Translations under genes and position numbers: made by a program
The notes under the pieces: generated by a model
What the model was told of the DNA's origin: nothing
Database searches by the model: none
The model's input: only the letters and a program-made list of their open reading frames with translations
From: Zingiber officinale
Lineage: Eukaryota > Streptophyta > Magnoliopsida > Zingiberales > Zingiberaceae
Reading direction: 5' to 3'
NCBI RefSeq assembly: GCF_018446385.1
Contig: NC_055992.1
Coordinates: forward strand, 101,946,947-102,010,946
Length of the DNA: 64,000 nucleotides
In this document: positions 22,750-34,683 of the stretch, in pieces
How positions within the stretch are numbered: position 1 is the first letter of the stretch
How the letters are laid out: every line of letters starts with the position of its first letter

Positions 22750-23150
22750 GCTTCTACCATGACCATGTCAATGTAGCACCTCCGAGAGACTCGTTGTTCG
22801 CCCCTAACTTCTCCAACTTGATCACCGACTGGGAACTTGATCTTCTGATGAAATGTAGAAACGACCGTCCGGAATTCATGCAAGGTCGGTCGGCCCAAAA
22901 TGACATTGTAAGAGGAGGGTGAGTCCACTACAAGGAAAGTACTCCTCCTGGTTCTGACCAATGGTTCATTTCCCAAGGATATAGCTAATTTGATCTGGCC
23001 CATGGGTCTTACTTCATTGCCAGTGAAACCATATAGGGAGGTAGCCATTGGTTGGAGCTCACTGGCGTCGATCTGCATTTCTTCGAAAGCTGACTAGAAT
23101 AAAACATTTACCGAGCTGCCCGTATCCACAAAGACTCTAGCCACACGACT
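22750..23150 (-). pseudogene. Aspartic protease of element A
   Basis: Minus-strand frames give [12 protein letters not shown] (active site D-T-G) near 23110-23135, a TAG, then an open stretch with YGFTGNEVRPMG, FLVVDSPSSYNVILGRPTL and a lysine-poor tail. The paired DTG and ILGRP motifs define a retropepsin-like fold. It would have cut the Gag-Pol precursor. Confidence 0.85.
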
Positions 23151-23213
23151 ATTGGCTATGATGGCCTTGATGATGAGAGCGTCATCATGGGGTAGCTCCA
23201 GTCCTTCCAAGTC

Positions 23214-24711
23214 CTACGGTCCAAAACTGATGATCGGGTCGGCAGCCTGCTCCCGACTACACCCTACAACATGAATCTCTAACCGGCGCTCATGGGATTT
23301 GCGCGCCCGGCCTGAATCCCCATCAGTGGGACCTCCGGAGATCATGCCTATATCTCTTATTGCTGCGTTGCCCCGATTTTCTACCTCACGTGCTCCTTCT
23401 GGTTCTCCGATGCGCCCTAGTGGTTGTATGCTTGGTCCCTCTTGCTCAATTCGAGGTCGGCCAGCCTGCCCTATCGCATTGCGCCGCTCCTCCATCATTC
23501 GCTGAACTTGAGGGGCCAACTCCGGTGGCGGTAAACCCATCTCAGCAGCTAACTGGGCATCCCGGGCGAATTGGTAGCAGTCATTGGTGGTGTGCGTGTG
23601 GGATCGGTGGTACGTGCAATAACGTGGTCCCCATAGACCAGGTCGGGGGACCTGAACTGCAGCTACCCGTGGCACCGATCGGGTATCCTGCCCGGAGTGG
23701 AAAGTGGGTCGGGCATCCCGAGCACGTGGGAGAGGCTGAGCAGGCGGCAGAGGTACTCTTCTCTCTGGCCAGTTTATAGCGGAAGGTGGCTTGTCTGCCT
23801 TCTTTCGTGCCGCCTGCGCTTCCTCCACATTGATATAGTTGGCCGCCTTTTCCAACATCTTATCGAAATTTTTTACGGGATTCCTAATGAGATCCCTGAA
23901 GAACTCTCCTTCAGTTAACCCATGGGAGAAGGCGCTCATGAGTATTTCGGATGTGGCTGAAGGAACATCCTGAGCCACCTGATTGAAGCGCTTAATATAG
24001 CTTCTCAATGGCTCCGCAGATCCCTACTCGAGGGCAAACATGCAGTGATATATCTTTTGATATTTCCTACTGCTGGCGAAGTGGCGCAGGAAGACACTCT
24101 TGAAATCAGCAAAACAGATGATGGACCCATGTGGCAGTCCATCAAACCATTTTTGGGCAGAACCCGATAAAGTATTCAGGAACACACGACATTTAACAGC
24201 GTCGCTATATTGATGTAACAGGGATGCATTCCTGAATTTACGAAGATGATCTTCATGATCTTTACTGTCATCGTATTCCCCTATAGCAGGGGCAGTGCCC
24301 TTTAGGCAACCTTTCTTCCAAGATTTTGGAAGAAAAGGGGATTTTCTCTTCCTGCTCCGATCGACGTTTCTCACGGGGAATGATAGATTTCCCTTTCTTG
24401 GAGTCTTTAGGTAAAGAACTCTCAGCCACCGAGAATTGTGGCTGCTCTTTGTGGCTATAACACCCAGGGTATGGCTGATACTACCCCTATCCCGACTCTT
24501 TGTAGAAGGCAGGGGGAAATTCCAGAGGTTGTTTTCTCTTAGAGCCTCGGTCTGAGGCGTGAGCAGGCTCTTTAGAAACATCCGGTAGCTTTTTTGGTCG
24601 GGAAGCAGTTGTTTGTTGTTGCTTTTCTGAGGCAGCCCTCTTCTTTGCCTCCTTGAAGAGCTCGTATTCTCCGACAGTCATGGTCACGTTGATTCGTCTC
24701 GAGTCCTCCAT
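23214..24711 (-). pseudogene. Gag of element A
   Basis: A start codon at 24711 (MEDSRRINVTMTVGEYELF) follows the primer-binding site by a short leader. The frame shifts near 24490. The conserved gag domain is at about 24300-23800: KCRVFLNTLSGSAQKWFDGL, FLRHFASSRKYQK, then SYIKRFNQVAQDVPS and EGEFFRDLIRNP. A zinc-finger-like CTYHRSHTHTTNDCYQF lies near 23600. The TAG at 24024 and others break it. The protein would form the virus-like particle. Confidence 0.85.
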
Positions 24712-24739
24712 CGTCACGTTCTGGAACAGGCTGTTGTGT

Positions 24740-24762
24740 TCCCATAGACGGTGCCAAATTTG
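24740..24762 (-). other. Primer-binding site region of element A
   Basis: Minus strand reads AATTTGGCACCGTCTATGGG immediately after the LTR end GGGATCA. Element B has AATTTGGCGTCGTCTGTAGG at the equivalent place. The tRNA used cannot be named with certainty from this alone. Confidence 0.75.
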
Positions 24763-25097
24763 ATCCCGTCCGGAAGCTAAGTCGGATGAAGGCGGGCCTT
24801 GATGTATTGGAAGTTGACGAAAAGTTGTCGCGGAGTCTGATCTACCTGGCACCCCTCGGAAAGGCTCGCAAGAGCGGATGATGGAGGAAGATGATCAAGA
24901 TGATGACACTGCAGCTCTGCGCACACTCAGATGATCCCACGAGTCGTTAGAGACCAGAAACCAGGGAAAAAGTCCCCAGGTCAGGCCCTCCGACGCTCAA
25001 GTCAGGTACTTTTTCCCCAGAAAGCACAGAGAAAGGACGAAAAGTAAAGACTAGTGAGAAATGACGAGTGAGCATACCTACATAAGGGACAAAGCAT

Positions 25098-25112
25098 CCC
25101 TTTTTATACTGC
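25098..25112 (-). promoter_or_regulatory. TATA-like box, element A 5' LTR
   Basis: CAGTATAAAAAGGGA on the minus strand, identical to the copy at 985-999. As the 5' LTR, this copy would drive genomic RNA towards gag at 24711. Confidence 0.5.
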
Positions 25113-25344
25113 AACGGATGTTTCTGGGGCCTGGCAGGTGTCAGGGAATGTCAGCTATCAGGCTTTGTTGGGTGGTGAATGACACGTGGCATCTCCTCAT
25201 AGGCCGGCGGTAAAACTAAAAAGGTAATGAGCCCCGACTGTCAGCATATTCCTTGACACACTGATTGTTCTCTGACACTCTCTGACAGGCAGTTACGATT
25301 CCCTGGCTTGTTTATCCTGTAGTGCCTGGACCCTAGGTTTGTAC

Positions 25345-26180
25345 TCTGAGGTCTGTATTCTGACTTGTATGTCAGGTCTGTGTCCCGACCTGCTTCTGTC
25401 CGCTATTATCCATGGCTTGTACGTCCTGACCTGCACGCCAGCTCTGTCTTCCGACCTACATCTGTCCGCTGTTATCCATGGCTTGTGCGTCCCGACCTGT
25501 ATGTCAGGTCTGTGTCCTGTCTTCCGACCTACTTCTGTCCGTTATTATCCATGGCTTGTACGTCCCGACCTGCACGCCAGCTCTGTCTCCGACCTGCATC
25601 TGTCCGCTGTTATCCATGGCTTGTACGTCCCGACCTGTACGCCAGCTCTATGTCCTGACCTGCTTCTGTCCACTATTATCCATGGCTTGTACGTCCCGAC
25701 ATGCACGCCAGCTCTGTCTTCCGACCCGCATCTGTCCGCTGTTATCTATGGCTTGTACGTCCCGACCTGTACGCCAGGTCTGTGTCCCGACCTGATTCTG
25801 TCCGCTGTTATCCATGGCTTGTACGCCCCGACCTGCACGCCAGCTCTGTGTCCTGACCTTCTTCTGTATGATGTTATCCATGGCTTGTACGTCCTGACCT
25901 GCATGCCAGGTCTGTGTCCCGACCTGCTTCTGTCCGCTGTTATCCATGGCTTGTACGTCCCGACCTGCACGCCATCTCTGTGTCCTGACTTGCTTCTGTC
26001 TGTTGTTATTCATGCCTTGTACGTCCCGACCTGCACGCTAGCTCTGTCTTCCGACCTGCACGCTAGCTCTGTCTTCCGACCTGCATCTGTCCGCTGTTAT
26101 CCATGGCTTGTACGTCCCGACCTGTATGTCAGCTCTGTGTCCCGACCTGCTTCTGTCTGTTGTTATCCCTGATTTATACT
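25345..26180. repeat. 66-bp minisatellite inside element A 5' LTR
   Basis: About 13 units of the same 66-bp repeat as in the other LTR. It has its own unit order, including a partly duplicated unit around 26040-26080 (GCTAGCTCTGTCTTCCGACC twice) and frame-changing indels near 25510 and 25600. Confidence 0.9.
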
Positions 26181-26873
26181 TCCCGACCTGCAAGTCGGGT
26201 CTGTATCCTGACCTTATGTGCTTCGCCTGAGACCTTTCTTTCTGTGCCCTTACCTGGCCTACGGGCCCTCTCCTTAGTTGTACTTGGCCTGTGGATCTAA
26301 TTCTAGGCTGTACACGGCCTGTGAGCCCCGTTCTTGATTACTATCGAGGCTGGATTCGGTCCCACTTAAAATCCTATCCTTTGACTGCCCCGTCAACTGG
26401 GACTTTGACCACCGCCACGCAAGCTTGACTTCTGACCTACATGAAAGCTAGACTTCTGACCTCCACGTAAGCTTAACTCATGACCATCCTGTGGTCTTGA
26501 CTCCTAACCACATCATCTTACTGGCCCCACAATCATGCACCGTATCAGTTATGATGCTGCATTAATGTATTATGATCATTGGATCGTTTGACCTGAATCA
26601 TTATACTAAGTATAATGTTAGATTGATAACTTCACAGTGAACATGTACTTGATGCAAAGTAAATCATCAAATTCGAAGATGCACAAAGCAAAGTTCTACA
26701 TTTGAACTGACGGAAAGAAGGTATATTTAGATGACAAACGCATAGTCTACATCATCTGCATCAAGGGAAAAAAACATGTATATAACATTCTTAGCATGCT
26801 CACATAACACTTGGTAATCAAATTGTTTTTTAGGTTCTTCTCTAAATTACAACTTGGTCAAAACATTTCCAAC

Positions 26874-27404
26874 CTGAGTAGTTCTGCATTTCGTCGGCCG
26901 AGCATGTTCCCTATCTCATGATGTTCTATAGGAACATCTAAACCAATGTTGATGGCATATTCAATCATGCCTGGAAATACAATATCGAAGCCAATAGGTG
27001 ACTGCAAGTGCTCATCCAAAATGGATGAATAATTACTCCCAATAAAATTCAGACCTGCAGTAACAACATGACTTGTCATTTAACATATATCAATCAAATG
27101 CTATAACACTGTTTATCATCACTTACCCCTCCTGACTTGTTCCTGACCAACTTTCCAGCGTTCGAGCGCGATTACACAAGCTAATGTCGAAGACAGGTAG
27201 TCTTTAACGAGAAAGGGTTGGAAGTGATCGAGTCCCCATGATCCATCAGAATGTTGATGCTTTATTATCCAATCAAGGCATTGTGGAAAGCATGGATGGT
27301 TAGGAGAAGTTGGAGAAGGGACCATTGCTATCCATGCAGTGTCATAATGAAGCTGATAGTTGGATCTTCTGGAATTGCATACTGATTCTTTCAATTGATC
27401 TGCC
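26874..27404 (-). pseudogene. Two exons of an ent-kaurene-synthase-like diterpene synthase gene
   Basis: The exon at 27404-27127 encodes [36 protein letters not shown] and [24 protein letters not shown] intron (27126-27055) joins it in phase to the exon at 27054-26874, encoding LNFIGSNYSS, SPIGFDIVFPGMIEYAINIG and LGRRNAELLR. DTAW, DGSWGL and SPIGFDIVFPGMIEYA in this order belong to the N-terminal gamma/beta region of plant kaurene synthases (ent-copalyl diphosphate to ent-kaurene, gibberellin pathway, plastid) and their specialised relatives. Both exons are open and splice in frame. The catalytic DDxxD exons and the first exon are not in the window. Downstream exons would lie beyond element A. 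It may be a fragment, or a gene whose intron holds element A. Confidence 0.82.
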
Positions 27405-28765
27405 CTGGCACTACAATAAATTTGAAACTTATTTGAAACATACAACAAAGATTACCATCATATTTAGACTATAAATATGAACAAAATTGCCATTTCACCA
27501 TATATGTTTTGTTGCCACTTCTATGCATCGTGTATCCTAGATCAGTAAGTGCTGCATCAATTAGCAGGAATACATGGATTATATGAGAGAATTTTATTAG
27601 AAAAGATTTTCACTGATTTTCTATTTACGATAGATGTTTGCAGGGTATAAGGAGCAACAATGAAGAAGAAGAAGAATATGAAAAACAGTTTGTAAGTAAG
27701 GCTTGTATACTGAGCATTGAATTTACTGCATTTCGGAGTAGCAGCTATGACAGAATGCATGATCTCCAATAATGGACTCATTGGAGAATCTGTATATATC
27801 TGCACACCTTAAGTAGATAGTAATGAACTATGCCTATCTCCTCTTTCACGAAAAATGATTAATAAAGTTAGGTAATGTTGAGATTGAGGTGATCGGTTGA
27901 GTCTCACATAAATTTTCTAACGGCCATCAGACAGTGACGGATCTAGGAATTTAAACATGGAGGGGCGATTTTTACAAGCAACAAGAGGTAGTATTCTCTA
28001 TCTCCATCGGTGAGATCTCATAATACTGGAGATTCCACCGTCGGCAGGGGGTGACCGTCGATGCCGCCCCCAAACCGTAAGTACCTAGGTGACAACCTGA
28101 ATATCTTACCGTTGCATTATAACTCTGGCGGTGTATCTCCTCCTTTCAAGGCCTCATTGAAAGGAGGAGAAATAGTTTGCATTTCCAAAGAATTTATATA
28201 TGATGGCGAAAAACGAATACGCTCAACTCCAACGCCCTCGTCAACCTGTCCCAGGGCCAACACGGAGAAGGTAAATCACGGGCGGCTACTAGCCTTTAGA
28301 ATAATGACTAGCACATAAGAGAGGTATTTACCTCGACCTTGTCAAGATTCGAACTCTAAATTTCATGATGATAACATTTTATATGCTATTCACTAGATCT
28401 ATATGAGGGGACGCTAAAGAATCTATACATGTTCTTTATAGAATTACTCCATTAATTTAGGAGCAATAGTTAATTATGTAAAAAAAAAAATGTTTGTCAA
28501 ACCACGTGTCCTTTAGGAAGTCAGTGAATAGTTTGAGGATGGTGATGGATAGATTGAGATGGATATTGGAGCTGAGATTAATGTTTGTCAAATTTTATTT
28601 TTAATAAATAAACATTAAAAATGTCTTATTATAACTTTTTGTTTTCTTTTCAAAATATTTTTTTATTTAAATGATATAATACTTTCATAATAGTCTTTGT
28701 CAAAATAGTCTCATGATGGTGTAATCCCACTCGCTATCAACACGACATGATAAAACTTGTCAAAC

Positions 28766-28890
28766 ATGTAGATTGATAATGTGTAGAAAATGTAGATTGA
28801 CAATGTGAAGAAAATGTATTTGAATTGAAAATGTAAAGAAAATGTAGATTGACAATGTGAAGAAAATATAGATCTACAATGCGAAGAAAA
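28766..28890. repeat. Short AT-rich tandem repeat
   Basis: Four to five degenerate copies of about 25-29 bp built on AATGTAGATTGACAATGTGA followed by AGAAA. No coding potential. Confidence 0.75.
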
Positions 28891-29784
28891 TATTATGATA
28901 GGATGTGAGAGAGGATTGCGTACATTTTGATCCAAGTCGTAAAACAAGAATAGATCTCTAATTCTTGAGATGTCTCATATTAAGGTCAAATGAAGCAACA
29001 AGATTCTGAGATGTTATTTTCCTTTTATTTTTTGCACTCAACATACTTGATAGGCCAACTCAGTCTTCCAGCTCGACTCGATAGCTTCATAGTTAGACAT
29101 TCAATCACTCAGCCAACTCAGTCTTCCCGCTCGATAGAAAACAAGTCTATCCTGACAGACCAGATAACTTTGAATTTGAATTCAATATTTTATTTATAGT
29201 TTTTTAATCCAATATTTGTCAAGGAAGACGTCATTTCTCAGCTATCAGTCTCCCAATAGCATTAAGCTTCTGACATGCATAGCGGGTAAGAAGTTATCAC
29301 AATAAATTTTGGATTTGAATCACAAGGTTTATCTAGCCGTGCTAGGCCCCCACTTAGGAGGCCGCTAGATTAGCCGAATGGTCCCATAAGTTATTTCCTT
29401 TCAATATGTTTCGGATCATCTTGAAGAGCAATGGGTTTTGGATGGTCTTGAAGAGCCCTCAGGTGAAGATTATCATCTTTTATCACAGTAACATTAACAT
29501 TAAGCTTCTTATGAAGTAAAAATAGATGATTACCAAACTACTCACTGTCTTGAAAAATATACCTTAAAAATATATTATCCCTAGTTTTTAGTTCATCATT
29601 TTTTATTTCAAACTCATAAGCATTCTATCATATTCCTCTCATCCTAGATTTATGCTCTGTTTACCTGAAGAAATAGATGATGGATAGATGAAATAAACCT
29701 AGGGACATAGGAAGAGAATGAAAAAGAAAAGAAATTTCTTTCTATACATGCTTGTTTACTTTGATTGAGGAAGGTGGGTACTGT

Positions 29785-30165
29785 AATTTTTTAACTAAAA
29801 AAGGGTACATACATCATTTTTGGATATATGGTATAATTTTGTGAGTTAAAAAGGGTGCATGTGTTTTTTTTTTTGATATATGATGTAATTTTATGAATGA
29901 AAAAAGGTACATACGTCATTTTTTTCATCTGTTGTTTTTCGTCCGATTTTGATATGATCAATTTTGGCTCTAAAATCATCCGCTAATGAATTGAGGAAGG
30001 TGGATATATGCGACATAATTTTTGTAACTGAAAAAGAATACATGCATCATTTAGGTATATTTTATAATTTTCTGAGTTAAAAAGACATGCGTCATTTTTT
30101 TAAATATATGGTGTAATTTTATGAATAAAAAGGGGTACATACGTCATTTTTTTCATCTAATTTTG
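29785..30165. repeat. Degenerate AT-rich tandem repeat
   Basis: About six to seven units of roughly 50-60 bp alternating GGTACATACGTCATTTTTTT and ATATGGTGTAATTTTATGAA motifs with indels. The array ends about 150 bp before element B. Confidence 0.7.
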
Positions 30166-30311
30166 AGGTGATCAATTTTGATTCTAAAATCATTTGTCGA
30201 TGGATTGTATTTCTCTACCCTTTTAAAATTTCAATGAAGTAAACGACAGAAAATTATTCAGTACAAAAAATTTTCCTTAATTTTATTTTCTGCTCTTCCG
30301 AGTAAACATAG

Positions 30312-31178
30312 TGATCCGGTGACAAGGTCAGGTCCCGCCACGTAGAGAGGTCAACGGCCGGTCAACGCCCCAAGCTAGTGTCCGATCGGGCGACCCCATC
30401 TGCCGATCGAACTAGGGAATGGCCTGTCCGACGTTATTACAGCTCGGTTTCACACCGAGCTTCCGACGCTCAACTATCACTAAAGCAGGCGCCAACCGAC
30501 AAGTCATTTGCGGAGCAGCTGAGCATGCGCCGGGCGGACATCCTGATGGCCACAGATTAGATTACAGCCATCAGAGCGCAAACCCGACCCAGCAAACCTG
30601 GACAATGAAAGTAGCCGAACGATCATCCCGCTCGGCCCAAACAGCAGAATTAGCCGAGCGGACCACCCACTCGGCCCACTACCAGACAGAGGCAGGATCA
30701 ACTGATATCCTCCTCGAGATCCGTATCGCAGACAAACAGTATGGTCGGCAACATGATCAAGCAGAGAATCGTACGATGGAAGCTTCCACTGTCTTGTCAG
30801 GATATGCTCGGGCTGTTGAGGTATGGTGTCAGGTATACTTTTTTGACACGTCCTATCAGGGAGAGCTTTGAGATGCGTGCACGCGTCGAGGGGTGTACAT
30901 GCGCACCCCCAAGAACCCTATATATATGGGACCCCAGACATCGACGGAGGTATGCGCATTCTACTGTAGCTGTAATTATGCTGCTGCTTTCGTTTCTTTG
31001 CTTGCTTACCTTCGCCGGAGATCTGACTTGAGTGTTGGAGGGCCATCGCCGAGGAACTACTCCCTGGTTCGGCACTGACGCTTTTGTGCTTGTAGGCTAG
31101 TCTCATCGGAGGTTCACGCACGGTCAATAGGAGCGCCACATCCCCAATGTCTGTCACCTCGACTCTCGGACAAGATTA
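30312..31178 (+). repeat. Element B 5' LTR
   Basis: 867 bp, TG at the start; the expected CA end has become TA. It is GC-richer than flanking DNA and carries CCGATCGG-like and GAGCGG motifs. A strong TATA-like box lies at 30918-30930. Confidence 0.9.
30918..30930 (+). promoter_or_regulatory. TATA-like box of element B 5' LTR
   Basis: CTATATATATGGG, conserved in the 3' LTR at 40846-40858. About 330 bp upstream of the gag start. Confidence 0.65.
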
Positions 31179-31248
31179 AATTTGGCGTCGTCTGTAGGAA
31201 CGTACCTGCATCTGAGCCAAGAAGATAGAAGAAACTGGACGACTGCAC

Positions 31249-32460
31249 ATGGTTACGCTCACTCAAGAGGAGCTCGACGCACTTATTCAGGCACGAGCGT
31301 CGAAAATAGTCAAACAGCAGCAGCAGAGAGCGCTAGCCGATCAGCTTGCCCAGCAAGCGACATCGGCTTCAGGGGGCCAAGTAACGCACGAAGACCGACC
31401 GGAGTAGCTCTCTGTCTAGGGGCAGAATAAAATGCTGACCGACACTCAGGGAGAAGCTCCACCCGCGCCGATTCCGTTCCACCGGGTATTGTTTCAAACA
31501 CCCTCTGAGATTGCTCAAGCCCCTCAGGGAAGGGACTCTTCTTCAGATGAAGCACCCATGCGGGACGCAAGGAAAGGTAAGGCGCCCCGAGCTGATTCGT
31601 CACTCAAGCGGATCAACTGCCAATTCTCCGAAGCAATCCTACAAGATCCGCTGCCAAGACATTACGCTCCTTTGGCAATCAGAGAATATAACAGGTCGAC
31701 TGACCCGGACGACCATCTTGGTAAGTTCGATAACACTGCTACTCTCCATTAGTACACAAAGGGAGTCAAGTGCCGAGTCTTCCTCACCACGCTCTCCAGC
31801 TCGGCACAACGATGGTTCAGAAGGCTACTGGACGGGTCCATCCAAAGCTTCAAGGACTTCCGATTGGCCTTCTTGCACCACTTCGTAAGCAGCAGACGAT
31901 ACCAAAAGATGAGCGTCAGCTTGTTCTCCATGAAGCAAGGTCCCAGAGAGTCCCTCCGAGCGTACATCCAACGCATCAATCAGGTGGCCATGGACATCCC
32001 ATCGGTCTCGTCTGAGACCATGATAAATGTGTTCACCCAAGTGCTCGTGGACGGAGATTTCTTCCGGTCTCTCATCCGAAAGCCACCTCGAGACTACTAC
32101 CACATGCTGAAGAAGGCCAACGAATATATAAACGTAGAAGAGGCCCAGGTGGAGAGGAAGAAGGAAACGCCATCCGAACCATCGACGCCGACCGAACGGA
32201 GGCCACCGATCAGCCATCAGCCACCATGAGGACCTCGAGCCGAAGGGACGCGGCTACACCAGGAAGCAAGGCCTCACGTAGTTCAGCATGTGGCCGCCAA
32301 GCGTCCAAAATTGAAAGGAAAGGTATGGACCCCTATGTTCTGTTCCTTCCACCAGTCAGCAACTCACAACACCCGCGACTGTCACGGATTCAATTCGGTC
32401 ACCCAACCGAAAAGTTATCGCCGCTGGTCTCCCTCTCTTGACTGGAGACACAGGCACCAT
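31249..32460 (+). pseudogene. Gag of element B
   Basis: ATG 31249 (MVTLTQEELDALIQ) starts a frame that stays the same to 32229 apart from in-frame TAGs. It shows YAPLAIREYNRSTDPDDHL, KCRVFLTTLSSSAQRWFRRL, FLHHFVSSRRYQKMS, LRAYIQRINQVAMDIPS and DGDFFRSLIRKPP, matching the gag of element A motif by motif. A zinc-finger-like CSFHQSATHNTRDCHGF lies near 32340-32390 in another frame. Capsid-forming protein by homology. Confidence 0.87.
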
Positions 32461-32757
32461 GGCGCCAAACGATGAGAAGAAGTAGGAAGATCATCGCAGT
32501 AGCCCCATCGAAGAAGCGCCAAACCCGATCGAGCCACACGTGAGTGAGGCAGACCATCCGCTCGGGAGGAGGAGAACATGAGCAATGTGGCGCGAGGCGA
32601 GATCAACATTATAGCTGGTGGACCGACCAGCGGAGACTCCAACCGAGCTCGAAAATCATACGCTTGACGGCATGAGATCCACGCCGTTGGCTGCAGCCGA
32701 GAGCAGGCAAGTGGGTCCGAGATCAGCTTCGGCCCCAGGGATCTCGAAGGAGTTGAA

Positions 32758-33186
32758 GTGCCGCACGACGATGCCCTCATCATCCGAGTGGTAATTACAA
32801 ACTATACCATTCACCGTGTATTCATTGACACAGGCAGCTCGGTCAATATCATCTTCAAGAAGGCGTTTGATCAACTCCAAATCGATCGGGGTGAGCTACT
32901 GCCAATGACAACTCCGCTGTATGGGTTCATCGGCAATGAGGTCCAACCGATCGGCCAAACCAAGCTAGCCATATCACTTGGGGAGGAGTCGCTCCGAAGG
33001 ACAAGGGCCACGAACTTCATCGTGGTAGACGTTGCCTCAACCTATAACGTCATTTTGGGCCGACCGGCCCTCAATGAATTCAGAGCAGTTGTCTCGACCT
33101 TCTGCCAGAAAATCAAGTTCCCAGTGGAAGATCAGGTAGGAGAAGTAAAGGGTGATCAGTTGGCCACGCGACGATGCTACGTCTAG
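32758..33186 (+). pseudogene. Aspartic protease of element B
   Basis: An open 142-codon stretch carries FIDTGSSVNIIFKKAF (active site D-T-G) and FIVVDVASTYNVILGRPAL, then FPVEDQVGEVKGDQ, ending at TAG 33184-33186. The same frame continues past the stop into RT. The motifs are intact, unlike the broken copy in element A. Confidence 0.88.
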
Positions 33187-34671
33187 ATGATCAAGACGGA
33201 GGCCAACGCCGCCCGGAAGACTCCCCGGCTAGAGGTTAGCACCATAACTGGAAAACCTCCTACTTTGATTTACAAAGAGAAGGAAGAGGTGCAGATCCAC
33301 CCAAGCCGAGCTGAAGCTACTACCTTCATAGCTGCCGACCTGAAGGTCGAGCAGAAAGTCGAGCTGATTGAATGTCTCCGACGGAACCACGATGTCTTCG
33401 CGTGGTCAACACACGAGCTCCCTGGGATCTCTCTGAAGGTCGTTCAGCACGAACTCCACGTCCGACCAGATGCTCGGCCGGTGAAGCAAAGGAAGAGGGA
33501 CTTCAGTGCCGAATAGAATGTAATCATCCGAGTAGAGATAGAAAACCTCTTGGAGGCTGGCCACATCCGGGAGGTTCAATTCCCGAGCTGGCTTGCAAAT
33601 GTGGTGCTGGTCTCCAAGCTTGGGAACAAGTGGAGAGTCTGTATCGACTTCAGAGACCTCAATAAGGAGTTCCCCAAGGACTTTTATCCTTTGCCCCGGA
33701 TAGATCAAATGGTAGATTCAACCGTCGGGTGCGAGTTGATATACATGCTGGATGCTTACCAAAGGTATCATCAAGTGCCGCTCACCTGGGAAGACCAGGA
33801 GAAGGTCAGCTTCATCACGGCTGATGGAACTTATTGCTACAATGTTATGTCGTTCAGACGAAAGAATGTCGGCGCTACCTATCAGAGATTAATGACCAAA
33901 GTCTTCCGGCGGTAGATCGGCGGCAATATGGAGGTATACGTCGATGACATTCTGATCAAGTTTCTTCGAGCTGCTGATCTCCACGCTGATGTCAAGGATA
34001 CGTTCCAGACGCTGAGGACATATGGGATCAAGTTAAATCCGAACAAGTGTCCGTTCGGCGCAAGGAGCGGATATTTCCTAAGCTACATAGTTACCGAGCG
34101 GGGCATTGAAGCGAACCCAAGCAAAGTGAAGGCACTACAAGATATGTCACCACCTAGGAATTTGAAGGAAGCCCAACGTCTCACCGGGCGGATAACTGCC
34201 CTATCGTGGTTCATCTCCAAGTCGTCCGACCGGAGTCTGCCATTTTTCAAGATATTACCCGAGCCACCACCAAGTTTCAGTGAGACGAGGCGTGCGACCG
34301 AGCATTCGAAAATCTTAAAGAGTATCTCAGCTCGTTGCTCGTACTCGCTAAGCCTGTTACCGGTGAGCTGTTTCATATTTATTTGTCCTCAACTGAGCAT
34401 GCGGGTCAGTTCGGCATTAGTTAGGCAGAATGGTGATGAGCAACCCGTGTACTTTCTGAGCCATATATTAAAGGATGCTGAGTCTCGCTACACTGGTCTT
34501 GAGAAATTGGCCTATGCGCTGGTGCTCGCAGCTCGGAGGCTTCGTCCATACTTCCTCACACACACAATCATTGTGATAACCAATAGCCCTTTGGGAAGAA
34601 TCCTTCTTAATCCAGAAGTGTCTAGCCGGTTGATCAAATGGACAACGGAGTTTAGTGAGTTCGACATCTAG
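33187..34671 (+). pseudogene. Reverse transcriptase and gypsy RNase H of element B
   Basis: One frame with TAG stops at 33514 and 33913. It shows RRNHDVFAWSTHELPG, WRVCIDFRDLNKEFPKD, YPLPRIDQMVD, and MEVYVDDILIKF (YVDD catalytic site). Thumb sequence LNPNKCPFGARSGYFLSYIV, ITALSWFISK and a degenerate RNase H (PVYFLSHILKDAESRYTGLE) follow. Position 'SFRRKN' replaces the usual 'PFGLKN' in front of the active site, a likely decay mutation. Confidence 0.88.
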
Positions 34672-34683
34672 TATCAGCCCTGA

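Larger units (their letters stand above)
649..26547 (-). mobile_element. Element A: Tat-lineage Ty3-gypsy LTR retrotransposon with nested insertions
   Basis: Long direct repeats lie at 649-2470 and 24763-26547. On the minus strand each starts TGATACGG and ends GGGATCA. The 5-bp sequence GTTAT flanks the whole unit at 644-648 and 26548-26552, a target-site duplication. Just inside the right LTR is AATTTGGCACCGTC (minus strand), the usual primer-binding site position. A purine tract on the minus strand abuts the left LTR. Transcription runs right to left: gag, PR, RT, RNase H, second RNase H, INT, then a long 3' region with tandem repeats and genes on the opposite strand. The second RNase H and the antisense extra ORFs are known marks of the Tat lineage (Grande and Retand are examples). 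The span is about 25.9 kb, of which about 8.9 kb is later insertions. Coding frames are broken by stops and shifts, so it is not autonomous. Confidence 0.93.
24763..26547 (-). repeat. Element A 5' LTR
   Basis: Partner of 649-2470, ending at CGTATCA next to the GTTAT duplication. The two LTRs differ by many substitutions and by repeat-unit gains and losses in the minisatellite. With the broken pol, this suggests an old insertion. The TATA-like box is kept at about 25098-25112. Confidence 0.92.
27405..30311. other. AT-rich flank between kaurene-synthase-like exons and element B
   Basis: No convincing gene. It contains homopolymer-rich DNA and two short tandem arrays, annotated separately. A missing first exon of the kaurene-synthase-like gene could be here but I cannot pick it out. 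Confidence 0.5.

Noticed and set aside
27905-28330. CAGTGACGGATCTAGG near 27930 as the end of a DNA transposon
   Set aside because: It resembles ends of some plant DNA transposons, but no inverted partner or target duplication was found.
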